Program-made: the position numbers and the translations under genes
Assembly: GCA_016874035.1 (NCBI GenBank)
Contig: VGVM01000014.1
Coordinates: forward strand, 1-48,543
DNA: 48,543 bases
Reading direction: 5' to 3'
Source: Gemmatimonadota bacterium
Lineage (GTDB): Bacteria; Gemmatimonadota; Gemmatimonadetes; Gemmatimonadales; Gemmatimonadaceae
Shown: positions 35,561-44,596 of the stretch, piece by piece
Numbering within the stretch: the stretch's first letter is position 1
How the letters are laid out: every line of letters begins with the position of its first letter
The notes under the pieces: generated by a model
Databases searched by the model: none
Told to the model about the DNA's origin: nothing
The model's input: the letters and a program-made list of their open reading frames with translations, nothing else

Positions 35561-36067
35561 ATGAAGAAACGGCGAATCCAAGTCAATGACCTCATGCAGC
35601 AAGGGTACTGGTACTTCCTGACGGAACCGCCCGGGAAGAACTTCCACCCCGACTTTCGGCCGGAACTGACCCCGAAGGAGATGCTCGCCCTGGGTGTGTT
35701 CGGCGGCAAATACATGACCGACTGCAGGAAGGAGTTTCCGGCAGACTGGTTTGCCAAGGCCCGACTGTGCGCCGAACGCCACGATCCCAAGTTGAACTTC
35801 TTCGGGGTCAATGCGTCACAGCCACTTTCGAGATGGCGACGCAACGGGTGGATCTACCCTGAGGATCCGCGCGGGTGGTTCCAGTGGTACTGCCGCTACT
35901 ACATGGGTCGGCGATGCCTCGACGACGAGCGCCAAATCAAGCGGTGGCGCGCCATCCGTCGCCACATCGCACAGATTGAAGGCAACTGCTGGAAGGGCGA
36001 CCTGTCCTGTCGCCCAAGACAGCGCCAAGCCGTGCTGCACTGGGCGTACGATTCACGGCGAATCTGA
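35561..36067 (+). CDS. Conserved hypothetical protein rich in Trp, Tyr and Cys
   Basis: A 168-residue soluble protein, strongly basic at the ends (MKKRRIQV start; RPRQRQAVLHWAYDSRRI end) with many aromatic residues: QQGYWYFLTEPPGKNF, FGGKYMTDCRKEFPADWF, GWIYPEDPRGWFQWYCRYYMG and GNCWKGDLSC. It looks like a conserved single-domain family seen scattered in bacteria, but I cannot name a function. Codon use looks normal and the ATG at 35561 lacks a visible ribosome site. It is followed 19 bases later by an SDR gene, so the two may be co-transcribed. Confidence 0.75.
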   Translation: MKKRRIQVNDLMQQGYWYFLTEPPGKNFHPDFRPELTPKEMLALGVFGGKYMTDCRKEFPADWFAKARLCAERHDPKLNFFGVNASQPLSRWRRNGWIYPEDPRGWFQWYCRYYMGRRCLDDERQIKRWRAIRRHIAQIEGNCWKGDLSCRPRQRQAVLHWAYDSRRI

Positions 36068-36086
36068 CACAACCAACAGCCAGCGC

Positions 36087-37586
36087 ATGCCCGCCGCGGA
36101 TCAACCCAAGCCGATGATTCTGCTCACAGGTGCCACCGGGTATGTCGGGGGGCGGCTCCTGCCGTTGCTGGTGGGAGCCGACTGGCGCGTGCGGTGCCTC
36201 ACGAAGCAGCCCGAACGCTTGGCTTCACGCGTACCGCCGGGCGTGGAAGTGGTGCGCGGGGATGTACTGGATTCCGCGTCGCTGACGCCGGCCATGCACG
36301 GCGTCGAAGCCGCGTACTACCTGGTGCACTCCATGGGTGCCACGGGCGACTTCGAGGCGCAGGACCGGATCGGCGCGGATCAGTTCGCCGCGGCCGCGCG
36401 CGCGGCGGGCGTGCGCCGGATCATCTACCTCGGCGGCCTGGGTGAGGAAGATGCCGGGCTGTCGGCGCACTTGCGCAGTCGGCACGAGGTCGGGGAGCGG
36501 CTGCGCGCGCACGGTGTGCCGGTGGTCGAACTGCGCGCCTCCATCATCATCGGTTCCGGCAGCCTGTCGTTTGAGATGATTCGCGCGCTCGTCGAGCGAC
36601 TACCGGTGATGGTGACGCCGCGGTGGGTGCGGGTCAAGGCGCAGCCGATCGCGATCGGCGACGTGCTGCAGTACATGTGCGGGGCGCTGACGCTGGAAAC
36701 CGGCGATCTCAACCTCACCATCGAGATCGGCGGACCGGAGCAGGTCTCCTACGGTGAGCTGATGCGCGAGTATGCCCGACAGCGTGGGCTACGGCGCTGG
36801 ATGATCCCCGTACCGTTGCTGACGCCGCGGCTCTCCAGTCTCTGGCTGGGCCTGGTCACACCGTTGTATGCCCGGGTTGGACGCAAGTTGATTGACAGCC
36901 TGCGGCACCCCACCGTGGTGCGCAACGACAACGCCATGAACCTGTTCCCGGTCCGCCCTGTTGGCGTGGCGGACGCGATCGCGAGTGCGCTGAGAAACGA
37001 GGACTCGGTCTTCGCCCAGACTCGCTGGTCGGACGCCTTGTCCGCCGCCGGGGAGTCCCGGCTCTGGGGCGGGGCGCGCTTTGGCAACCGGCTGGTGGAC
37101 TCCCGATCCACGCTGGTGGCGAGCCCGCTGTCGGTGGTGTTTGACGCCGTGGAGCGCATCGGTGGCAAGTCAGGTTGGTACTACGCGAACTGGCTCTGGG
37201 CACTGCGCGGCTGGTTCGACCTGCTCGCCGGCGGTGTGGGAATGCGCCGGGGGCGTCGCGACCCGCAGCGGGTGCTGGTAGGTGATGCGCTGGACTGCTG
37301 GCGGGTCGAGTGCATCGAGCCCGGCCAGCGGCTGCGCCTGGCCGCCGAGATGAAACTGCCGGGGCGGGCGTGGCTCGAGTTCGAGTTGCAGTCGCGCGAT
37401 GACGGAACCGAACTGCGCCAGACGGCGACCTTCGACCCGTTGGGACTCATGGGGCTGGCCTACTGGTACGCGGTCTGGCCCCTGCATCAGTTCGTGTTCG
37501 AAGGCATGCTGCGCGGCATTGCGCGTGCCGCCGAAAACACCATCATTCGGCCCGAGGTGCACGAGCACGGGCACCATGCGGGCTGA
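36087..37586 (+). CDS. NAD(P)-binding SDR protein with C-terminal DUF2867 domain (YbjT-like)
   Basis: A 499-residue protein. Residues 8-290 are an atypical extended SDR/NmrA-type Rossmann domain: LLTGATGYVGGRLLPLL, AAYYLVHSMG, YLGGLGEE, and VVELRASIIIGSGSLSFEMIRALVERLP. The C-terminal 150 residues (GWYYANWLWALRGWFDLLAGGVGMRRGRR..., then GLMGLAYWYAVWPLHQFVF) are the DUF2867 polyketide-cyclase-like domain usual in this family. Substrate unknown; relatives are annotated as putative NADH-ubiquinone-related or sugar epimerase-like proteins. The ATG at 36087 begins just before the Rossmann strand; the frame is open further upstream but only through the preceding gene. Confidence 0.85.
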   Translation: MPAADQPKPMILLTGATGYVGGRLLPLLVGADWRVRCLTKQPERLASRVPPGVEVVRGDVLDSASLTPAMHGVEAAYYLVHSMGATGDFEAQDRIGADQFAAAARAAGVRRIIYLGGLGEEDAGLSAHLRSRHEVGERLRAHGVPVVELRASIIIGSGSLSFEMIRALVERLPVMVTPRWVRVKAQPIAIGDVLQYMCGALTLETGDLNLTIEIGGPEQVSYGELMREYARQRGLRRWMIPVPLLTPRLSSLWLGLVTPLYARVGRKLIDSLRHPTVVRNDNAMNLFPVRPVGVADAIASALRNEDSVFAQTRWSDALSAAGESRLWGGARFGNRLVDSRSTLVASPLSVVFDAVERIGGKSGWYYANWLWALRGWFDLLAGGVGMRRGRRDPQRVLVGDALDCWRVECIEPGQRLRLAAEMKLPGRAWLEFELQSRDDGTELRQTATFDPLGLMGLAYWYAVWPLHQFVFEGMLRGIARAAENTIIRPEVHEHGHHAG

Positions 37587-37648
37587 CCACCGATTGCATC
37601 GGACGGCGCTCCCATCCACTGCCGATGCGAAGCGTGAGGCGGGCGACA

Positions 37649-38117
37649 ATGACTATCCGATCGCTTGACGTACACGTGGCGACGCTGCCGGCCGTTCCGC
37701 TGGCTGTTGTGCAAAGCCGGGTTTCGCGCGCCACCGTAGGCGCAACCGTGCGCGAGAGCTGCGGCGTAGTCTGGGCGTTCGCCCGCGAGCGCATGCTGCC
37801 TGCCGGCCGCAACGTAGCCGTCTATTGGGACGGGTCCATCCGCCTCGAGGCCGGTGTGGAACTGAACGTTCCCTTCGAGGAAGGACACGGCGTCGTGCGG
37901 TCCGCGACGCCGGCGGGCCCGACGGCCTCAGTCACGCTGGTCGGTCCCTACGATCAGCTCGGTCTTGCGCACGCCGCCGTTCGCGAGTGGTGCAAGGCAC
38001 ATGGTCATGAGCTCGCCGGCCCGAACTGGGAGATCTACGGACATTGGCAAGCGGAGTGGAATACCAACCCCCTCCCTGATTCGCACCGATGTCCACTACC
38101 AGCTCGTCTCCCGCTGA
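37649..38117 (+). pseudogene. GyrI-like (AraC effector-binding) small protein, frameshifted near the end
   Basis: The frame from ATG 37649 encodes a GyrI-like fold: VATLPAVPLAVVQSRVSRATVG, GRNVAVYWDG, VELNVPFEEGHGVVRSATPAG, TLVGPYDQLGLAHAAVREW and GPNWEIYGHWQAEW. After NTNP the frame becomes unrelated and runs on to 38194. Removing one C from the C5 run at 38068-38072 restores the expected ending SLIRTDVHYQLVSR with a stop at 38115-38117. So a one-base insertion in a homopolymer, real or an assembly error, displaces the last 14 residues. These proteins bind small ligands, often as stand-alone sensors. If the shift is real the product has an altered 40-residue tail. Confidence 0.75.
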
Positions 38118-38187
38118 CGTGGCGGCCGGCGCTGCCGCAGGGCACGCCGTCGCAGCAGTCATCTGCGCCGCCTGCGCATCCGCGACA

Positions 38188-38202
38188 TCTATAATATATA
38201 GA
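38188..38202. promoter_or_regulatory. AT-rich palindrome, possible promoter or operator
   Basis: TCTATA-ATA-TATAGA is a perfect inverted repeat and the most AT-rich stretch in this part of the window. It lies between the end of the GyrI-like gene and the end of the minus-strand gene at 38254, so no downstream gene on either strand is obviously served. Confidence 0.25.
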
Positions 38203-38253
38203 AGCCGAGCGCGACCGGGCCCGTCCGGGCGACGCTGACGTCGATCGTTGCCG

Positions 38254-39054
38254 CTAACGCCGGATCGAGTTGATGACGATCGCCCCGCACCGATCGGGCC
38301 GCATCGCCAGGCCGGTCAACTGGACGGTATGCGGATAGACCTCGACGCTGCGGAAGGTCATGGGGTCGAGCGCCGCCACACTCTCATTGTCAATCGGGGT
38401 GTTGTTGAGGTAGAACTGGAGCTGGCAGGCGATCCCTTCGATGTTCGACACGCCGACCCCTGCGCGGGTCGTGGTGGCCACGATCTCGTTCTGCCCGCGC
38501 TTCACCGCGACACCGGGAATCCCCCAGACCAGTTCCGCGATCGAGTACGGGCGCATCACGAGGATCTGCTCGCGGGTGAACAGGCGGCCTGATCCCACCC
38601 GCATCTGCAGTAGGCGGTCGGCCTGGATTTCCGCGGAACTCGTCACGAGGGTCATGCGCTCGCGGACCTGTACGGGGGACAGCGCCTGCGGCAGGCGGTG
38701 AAGGAGCAGCGTCACGGTGTCGTTCGTTGCGCTCCCGACGTGGATCTCGCGCACGTACGGCAGGTAGCCCACCAGGCGCGCGACCACGACGCGGGGACCG
38801 ATGGGAGGGGCCGGGAATCGCCAGACCCCGCGGGCGTCCGTTCGCGTGACGAGCGACGTCCCGGCGATGTACACCTCGATGCCCGGCATGGGGCGGCCGA
38901 TTACGTCTACGACCGTTCCCGTGAGCACCCCTCCCGTGCGCGGCGCCTCCTGCGACGGGCGCTGTTCTTGCCCCTGCGCCGAGGAAGCGCCAACCGCGAC
39001 GATTATCGCGGCCCCGATGGCGAGACGGCAGGCGACGGTGAGCCGGTTGCGCAT
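38254..39054 (-). CDS. Carboxypeptidase-regulatory-like plus TonB-plug-domain protein without a barrel
   Basis: A 266-residue secreted protein with a signal peptide (MRNRLTVACRLAIGAAIIVAVGASSAQG), a CarboxypepD_reg-like beta-sandwich (GVLTGTVVDVIGRPMPGIEVYIAGT..., ARLVGYLPYVREIHVG) and a plug-like segment (REQILVMRPYSIAELVWGIPGVAVKRG, then FYLNNTPIDNESVAALDPMTFRSVEVYP, RCGAIVINSIRR). It stops where a TonB-dependent receptor would begin its barrel. Such barrel-less plug proteins occur repeatedly in Gemmatimonadota (from memory); their role is unknown. It is divergent from the SusC-like gene with a 124-base shared upstream region. The ATG at 39072 is an alternative start. Confidence 0.7.
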   Translation of the reverse strand: MRNRLTVACRLAIGAAIIVAVGASSAQGQEQRPSQEAPRTGGVLTGTVVDVIGRPMPGIEVYIAGTSLVTRTDARGVWRFPAPPIGPRVVVARLVGYLPYVREIHVGSATNDTVTLLLHRLPQALSPVQVRERMTLVTSSAEIQADRLLQMRVGSGRLFTREQILVMRPYSIAELVWGIPGVAVKRGQNEIVATTTRAGVGVSNIEGIACQLQFYLNNTPIDNESVAALDPMTFRSVEVYPHTVQLTGLAMRPDRCGAIVINSIRR

Positions 39055-39178
39055 GCCCAAAGGTGCCTCCATAGCGGCCAGCGTACAAGCGACTGGCGCG
39101 CCGCCGAGGACCACCGCATTATTGCCATGTACGGAAGTATCCCTGACCCCCAGTCAGTCCTCCGTCACCCGACTCCCC

Positions 39179-42100
39179 ATGCCTAAGACGCACGGACTCC
39201 GCACGCGCACGCCACTCGCTCGCGCCCGCATCGCCGTTGGCAGGGCGGTGCTCGCCGTCCTCACCGTCGCCGGAACGATCCAGGCGCAAGCGGCGCCTCC
39301 GCAGCAGCCGGCCGCCGCCGGCGCGCGCCGTGCCCGTATCACCGGAATCGTGAGGGACCTCAGCACGCAGCAACCGCTGGCATCGGTGAACGTGGTGATC
39401 GTCGGCACGCCGGTCACGGCAACGTCCGGCCCCGACGGCCGGTATGTCATCGTGAGCGCGCCGACGGGCATCTTCGCGATCGAGGCCAAGCGAATCGGAT
39501 TCGCGGCGACCAGGCACGAGAATATCCGGCTCTTGGCCGACAGCGTCATCACGGTCAACTTCGCCATGAACCAGAGCGCCCTGCGCCTCGACCAGGTGAC
39601 CGTCTCCGGCACGATCGAGGAGACGTCGGTCGCCAAGTCGACCATCACGGTGGAAAAGGTCTCGGTCGAGGAGATTCCCGTGCCGCCCACCTCGTCGGCG
39701 GCCGGCATCCTCGCCGGCAAGGTCGCCGGCCTCGCGATCACGCGGCCGAGCGGCCAACCGGGCGCGGGCGTCAACATCGTGATGCGCACGCCGATCTCGG
39801 GCATCACGGAGGGCGGCGCAGTGCCCTCGCCGCTGTTCGTCGTTGACGGCGTCTTCCTGAACCAGGGCCAGTCAGTCACGACGCAGGACATCGAGTCGAT
39901 GGACATCGAGAGCATCGAGGTCATCAAGGGAGCCGCCGCCGCCTCGCTGTACGGCTCTCGGGCCGCCGCCGGCGTCATTGCGATCACGACGAAGCGCGGC
40001 CGGGGACTCGCGCTCGGCTCGACCCAGTTCCAGCTGCGCAACGAGATGGGCGTGGACAAGTACCAGGTGACGTTGAACAAGAACCAGCACCACCAGTTCA
40101 GGCAGGACCCGCAAGGCAACTGGCTGAACGCCACCGGCGCGATCGTGCCCCGTGAACAACGCGCCCTGACGCCCTTCGGCATCATGGACGCGCCCTACAC
40201 CTCGCCGACGTACAACCACGCCGCACTGTTCTACCAGCCGGGGTCGTACAACAGCCAGACGATCACGGTGCAGGGCAACAGCGCCGCGTCGAACTTCAAC
40301 ATGGCGTACACGCGCACGATCAACCCGGGCGTGCTCGAGAACAACGAGGGATACCAGCGAGGGTCGCTCCGGGTGAACGTGGACTCGCGACTCAGCGAAC
40401 GGCTGAGCATCGGCGTCTCGGCGAACCACACGCGCGGCAGGCAGGACGTCTCCGCGCCCTCGTTCAACAACTTCTACCGCATTGACACGGACGTGAACCT
40501 GCGCCAGGCGGCGCCGTTCCCGCAGTTCCGTGGATTCCCGTACGTCATCGTGCCCGACTCGGTGACCCTCTACACGAACCCGCTCTATTCGCAGTTCATC
40601 GCCGACAACGTCGTGTCGCGCGCCCGCACGCTGATCAACGTCAACGGCGTGTATCGCCCCTTCGACTGGCTCTCCATCTCCGCCGATGGCAACTACGATC
40701 GCGGCGACCTGAACCAGATCTCGTACACCGCGAAGGGAACGCCGCTGGTGACGAGCACGGGCGGCCTCAGCCCGAGCACGGGCAACCTCTTCATCTCCAA
40801 CAACATCACCGACGGTTTCATCTTCACCAGCACGGCCACCGCGACGAAGCAGTTCTTCGACCACCTCACGGTCCGCCTGTCGGAGCGCGGGGAAGTGCGC
40901 CGCGAGTACAACCCCTCGGTCTCGGCCACCGGCACCGACTTCGCTACCGAGGGGCTCAAGGCGATGGCCCAGGCCCGTACCAAGGCCGCCGCGCAGAGCA
41001 TCACCGATTACCGCGTGCTCGGCGCCATCACCTCGCTTGGCCTCAGCTGGAAGGACAAGTACATCGGCGACTTCCTGTGGCGCCGCGAGGGCAACTCGCT
41101 CTTCGGCGCGGCGAACCGATGGAACACCTTCGGACGCGCCTCGGCCGCGTGGCTGCTCTCGGAGGAGTCGTGGTTCCCGTGGACCCGGTTCAACAACTTC
41201 AAGCTGCGCTACAGCTTCGGCGTGACCGGCGTGAGCCCGAGCTTCTCCAGTCAGTACGAGGCGATGTCGTCCGACGGCAGCGGAGCCATTCGCCGCAGCA
41301 GCCTCGGCAACGTGAACATCACCCCCACGTTCACCCAGGAGCAGGAGCTGGGCCTCGACCTCTCGTTTGACAACCGGATCTCCGCCTCGCTCACGTACGT
41401 GGACAACTCCAGCAAGGACGTCTTCGTCAACATCCCGGCGCCGGCGGTGTCCGGATACCAGATCGTCGTCACGAATCCTGCCCGGCTCGGCGGCAAGGTC
41501 GTCGAGGCCACCATCCAGGGCGCGATCCTCACGAAGCCGACGGGGCTGCAGTGGACGATGCTCTTCGTGGCCGACCGCTCGCAGCTGAGCACCGGTCGCT
41601 TCGGCCGCACCTGCTTCGACGACGGGCTGCAGTACAAGTGCGACGGCATTCGCCTCAGCGAGATGTGGGGCAACGAGATCGTGCGCGACAAGGCGCATCT
41701 TCCGGCGCGTCACGCGAACTCGCAAGGACAGTTCGACATCAACGATGAGGGTTTCGTGGTGCCCGTTGGCACCGGGAACACCTGGCGCGACGGCATCGCC
41801 AAGTCGCTCTGGGGGACGAATGTCCTGATTGACGGCGTGAGCTACGGCTGGGGCCTCCCGCTCCCGCGCTATGACGCAGACGGCCAGCTCGTGTACCGGA
41901 AGATCGGCGACAGCAACCCCGCGATGAAGTACGGATGGAACAACAACTTCCGCTACGGCAACTTCCGACTGTATGTCCAGGCGGCAGGCCAGTTCGGCGG
42001 GAACGTGTACGCGAACAGCAACCAGACCTTCTACGCGTCCGGCGACCACCCTGACGTGGACAACTTCGGCAGGTCGGATGAGTTCAAGAAGCCGGTGCGC

Positions 42101-42397
42101 TACTACAACGCCGTCTCGAACAACAACAACCTGTATCTCGCCAACTTCGTAGAAAGCGGGACGCACCTCGCCGTCTCCGAAGTGCTGTTCGGCTACACGA
42201 TGGAATCCAAGCAGTACCCCTGGCTCTCGCGCATCGGTGTTGAGCGCGCGCAGATCGACCTGACCGGCCGCAACCTCAAGACGTTCACCGGCTACTCCGG
42301 CCTGAACGTCCTCGCGGGCTCGCCGACCGTTCGCTTCGACGACGCCACGTACCCACTGACGCGCACGTTCACGGGCGTCATCACGCTCACGTTCTGA
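39179..42397 (+). CDS. SusC/RagA-type TonB-linked outer membrane protein
   Basis: A 1072-residue outer-membrane importer. The signal peptide (to about residue 38, TIQAQA) is followed by a CarboxypepD_reg-like domain (ARITGIVRDLSTQQPLASVN), a plug (SAAGILAGKVAGLAITRPSG, PLFVVDGVFLN, IESIEVIKGAAAASLYGSRAAAGVIAITTKRG) and a long barrel ending in the hydrophobic ITLTF expected of BAM substrates. With the SusD-like lipoprotein encoded 11 bases downstream it forms a TonB-driven uptake pair. No glycoside hydrolase or sensor gene is adjacent, and peptidases dominate the surroundings, so the ligand may be a peptide rather than a glycan; that is inference. The ATG at 39179 is chosen for the signal peptide. 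Confidence 0.93.
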   Translation: MPKTHGLRTRTPLARARIAVGRAVLAVLTVAGTIQAQAAPPQQPAAAGARRARITGIVRDLSTQQPLASVNVVIVGTPVTATSGPDGRYVIVSAPTGIFAIEAKRIGFAATRHENIRLLADSVITVNFAMNQSALRLDQVTVSGTIEETSVAKSTITVEKVSVEEIPVPPTSSAAGILAGKVAGLAITRPSGQPGAGVNIVMRTPISGITEGGAVPSPLFVVDGVFLNQGQSVTTQDIESMDIESIEVIKGAAAASLYGSRAAAGVIAITTKRGRGLALGSTQFQLRNEMGVDKYQVTLNKNQHHQFRQDPQGNWLNATGAIVPREQRALTPFGIMDAPYTSPTYNHAALFYQPGSYNSQTITVQGNSAASNFNMAYTRTINPGVLENNEGYQRGSLRVNVDSRLSERLSIGVSANHTRGRQDVSAPSFNNFYRIDTDVNLRQAAPFPQFRGFPYVIVPDSVTLYTNPLYSQFIADNVVSRARTLINVNGVYRPFDWLSISADGNYDRGDLNQISYTAKGTPLVTSTGGLSPSTGNLFISNNITDGFIFTSTATATKQFFDHLTVRLSERGEVRREYNPSVSATGTDFATEGLKAMAQARTKAAAQSITDYRVLGAITSLGLSWKDKYIGDFLWRREGNSLFGAANRWNTFGRASAAWLLSEESWFPWTRFNNFKLRYSFGVTGVSPSFSSQYEAMSSDGSGAIRRSSLGNVNITPTFTQEQELGLDLSFDNRISASLTYVDNSSKDVFVNIPAPAVSGYQIVVTNPARLGGKVVEATIQGAILTKPTGLQWTMLFVADRSQLSTGRFGRTCFDDGLQYKCDGIRLSEMWGNEIVRDKAHLPARHANSQGQFDINDEGFVVPVGTGNTWRDGIAKSLWGTNVLIDGVSYGWGLPLPRYDADGQLVYRKIGDSNPAMKYGWNNNFRYGNFRLYVQAAGQFGGNVYANSNQTFYASGDHPDVDNFGRSDEFKKPVRYYNAVSNNNNLYLANFVESGTHLAVSEVLFGYTMESKQYPWLSRIGVERAQIDLTGRNLKTFTGYSGLNVLAGSPTVRFDDATYPLTRTFTGVITLTF

Positions 42398-42408
42398 GGT
42401 ATACCGAC

Positions 42409-43986
42409 ATGACCTTCAGTCATCGCAGGTCCGCGTCGCGGGGCGTGGGAACGGCGCGCCGCACCGGGCTCGCCCTGATCGCCGCCGCCGGCATCGCCGG
42501 TTGCATCTCGCTCGACGTCACCAACCCGAACGGGCTCGGCATCACGACGGTCTTCAACAACGCCGCGAACACCGAGGCGGCGCTGATCGGTTCATGGAAG
42601 GCGTACACCGCGGTCGGGCTCTCTAGCTGTCCGACGCTGCCCCTCGGCATCTGGGGCGACGAGATCACCTCGACGAGCATCTCGTACATCGACTACTCGG
42701 GGGAGCCGCGAATCCCGATCAACAACCGTGACAACCTCAACTGCACCACGCGGTCCGGCTACTGGACGCCGTACGAGTCCATGGCCGGGGCGCGCGAGTC
42801 GTTCCAGGGCATTCGGGCCAACAACCTGGTGTTCGGCACCGTCAACGCCACGACACCCGGCGGCGCCGACACGCCCAACCGCGTGCTCTTCGCCAAGTTC
42901 ATCATCGCCATCAACACGCTGCGGCATGCCCTGTACTTCGACCAGGCGTTCATCACCGACACGGCCACCCCGCCGGGCGAGAAGGGCACGAACTTGAGCC
43001 CCGCGGCGCAGGTTCTCGCCACGGCAAAGGCCCAGCTCCGGAACGTGATCGCAGAGGCGCAAGCCATGCCGGCGTTTACCTGGCCGGCCCTGTTCATCAA
43101 CGGCCGAACCATCACCCGGGACGAGCTGGTTCGCATCTGCTACTCGTACCTGGTACGGGCGGACGTGTATTCGCCTCGCAATCCCGCTGAGCGTGCAGCC
43201 GTGAACTGGGGCGCGGTTCTGGCGCGACTCGACTCGGGAATCACGCGGGATTTCGGCCATCAGGCCGATCCGGCGATCGCCGGCACGGGCTCGACGTATC
43301 TCACCAACTCCTTCGCGCAGAACACCGTGCGTATCAGCAACCGGCTCATCGGACCCGCCGACACCTCCGGGGTCTACCAGGCCTGGTTGGCGAAGCCCAT
43401 TGCGGACCGCACGGCATTCACGATCACTACGCCCGATCGCCGCATTCACGGTGCGACGAACTCGACAGCCGGAACCCGGTTCACGCGACTCACCACGACG
43501 ATGGGCAGCGCCACCAACGGCCCGTACCTCACATCGTCGTACCGCAGCACGCGCTACCTCAACACGGCTGCGGACTCAGGGAGTCGCGCCTTCGTTGTCG
43601 AGATCGCGCTCGACGAAATGAAGTTCATTCGCGCCGAGGCGCTGTTCCGGCTCAATCGCGGCGCGGAAGCGGCTGCGCTCATCAACCCGACGCGCGTGGC
43701 GGCCAACCTGAAGCCCGTTGACGCCAACGGACCGCCCGCCGGGCGCGACTGCGTGCCGCGCAAGAACGATGGAGCATGCGGCAACCTGTTCGACGCGATC
43801 CAGTACGAGAAGCGCATTGAGCTCTACCCGTACCGCTCCGAGGTTACCTGGTTCGATGCGCGCGGCTGGGGAAAGCTGGTCCCGGGCACACCGTTCCAGT
43901 TGCCCGTCTCGGGCCGAGAGCTCCTTACGCAGGGACTCACCTACTACACGTTCGGTGGTGTTGGCCTGCCCGGCGGAGCGCCCTGA
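42409..43986 (+). CDS. SusD/RagB-family outer membrane lipoprotein
   Basis: A 525-residue substrate-binding lipoprotein with an arginine-rich signal and lipobox IAGC (ALIAAAGIAGC). It has the helical TPR-like organisation of SusD proteins and the family C-terminus around FDAIQYEKRIELYPYRSEVTWFDARGWGKLVPGTPFQLPVSGRELL. It would cap the SusC-like barrel at the cell surface and choose the ligand. The gene is 11 bases behind the SusC-like gene and is followed by a strong hairpin. Confidence 0.92.
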   Translation: MTFSHRRSASRGVGTARRTGLALIAAAGIAGCISLDVTNPNGLGITTVFNNAANTEAALIGSWKAYTAVGLSSCPTLPLGIWGDEITSTSISYIDYSGEPRIPINNRDNLNCTTRSGYWTPYESMAGARESFQGIRANNLVFGTVNATTPGGADTPNRVLFAKFIIAINTLRHALYFDQAFITDTATPPGEKGTNLSPAAQVLATAKAQLRNVIAEAQAMPAFTWPALFINGRTITRDELVRICYSYLVRADVYSPRNPAERAAVNWGAVLARLDSGITRDFGHQADPAIAGTGSTYLTNSFAQNTVRISNRLIGPADTSGVYQAWLAKPIADRTAFTITTPDRRIHGATNSTAGTRFTRLTTTMGSATNGPYLTSSYRSTRYLNTAADSGSRAFVVEIALDEMKFIRAEALFRLNRGAEAAALINPTRVAANLKPVDANGPPAGRDCVPRKNDGACGNLFDAIQYEKRIELYPYRSEVTWFDARGWGKLVPGTPFQLPVSGRELLTQGLTYYTFGGVGLPGGAP

Positions 43987-44014
43987 TCGCCGGCTGCAAT
44001 CGCGGGTGATGCGC

Positions 44015-44048
44015 AACGGGGTGGCGCCGGAAGCGGCGCCACCCCGTT
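44015..44048. terminator. Strong hairpin terminator between convergent genes
   Basis: AACGGGGTGGCGCC (44015-44028) and GGCGCCACCCCGTT (44035-44048) are perfect 14-base inverted arms around a six-base loop, followed by GTCGTTT. It lies 29 bases behind the SusD-like stop and 20 bases before the end of the minus-strand gene at 44068, so it can serve both directions. Confidence 0.85.
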
Positions 44049-44067
44049 GTCGTTTGATGGGTATGGC

Positions 44068-44514
44068 CTAGGACTCTTTTTCGCTCAGGTTCGCGCACCC
44101 GTAGGCATTGGAGTCCGTTGGCACCGACTTCGGGTTGAACACGCGAACGTAGTACTTCTTGCCGCTCTCCAGCTTGGGGAGGTTCGCGGTGGCGGACCCG
44201 CCCCCGTCCAGCTGCGTCTGCACCTGGGTGAACGCCGCCTGCGCCGCGATCGGCGCGCCCTCGTCGCGGCAGCTGCCCACGACGATGTCCCACGCAAGCT
44301 GCATGTCACGCCTGGTGTTGCGGAACGTGATCTTCACGCGCGACTGCTTGTCGTTGCGCGGCTCGACAGTGAGGTCGGCGGCGCCACCGCCATTGGTGAG
44401 CTGCGTGATGGTCGCAACCCACTTCCCGGTCTGCGCGTGCCCAGCGCCGGGCACCACTGCGACAGCAAGGCCAAGCCCGAAGGCAATGATCGCGGAACGT
44501 GTCAACGTGCGCAT
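44068..44514 (-). CDS. Secreted hypothetical protein
   Basis: A 148-residue protein with a signal peptide (MRTLTRSAIIAFGLGLAVAVVPGAGHAQ). The mature part has alternating beta-like strands (WVATITQLTNGGGAADLTVEP, SRVKITFRN, LAWDIVVGSCRDEG, GSATANLPKLESGKKYYVRVFN) and two cysteines that could form a disulfide. It resembles a small immunoglobulin-like or fibronectin-like sandwich, but no family is recognised. It is a single gene, convergent with the SusD-like gene. Confidence 0.7.
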   Translation of the reverse strand: MRTLTRSAIIAFGLGLAVAVVPGAGHAQTGKWVATITQLTNGGGAADLTVEPRNDKQSRVKITFRNTRRDMQLAWDIVVGSCRDEGAPIAAQAAFTQVQTQLDGGGSATANLPKLESGKKYYVRVFNPKSVPTDSNAYGCANLSEKES

Positions 44515-44596
44515 AGATCAGATCTCGCGGAAGATGAGCCTTGATGATGCGACCGATTGCACGAGCGGTCAAGGCTTTCGGGGTCGAGAGGGGAGC

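Noticed and set aside
39872-42166. 764-codon minus-strand open frame
   Set aside because: Antisense shadow of the SusC-like barrel; no domains.
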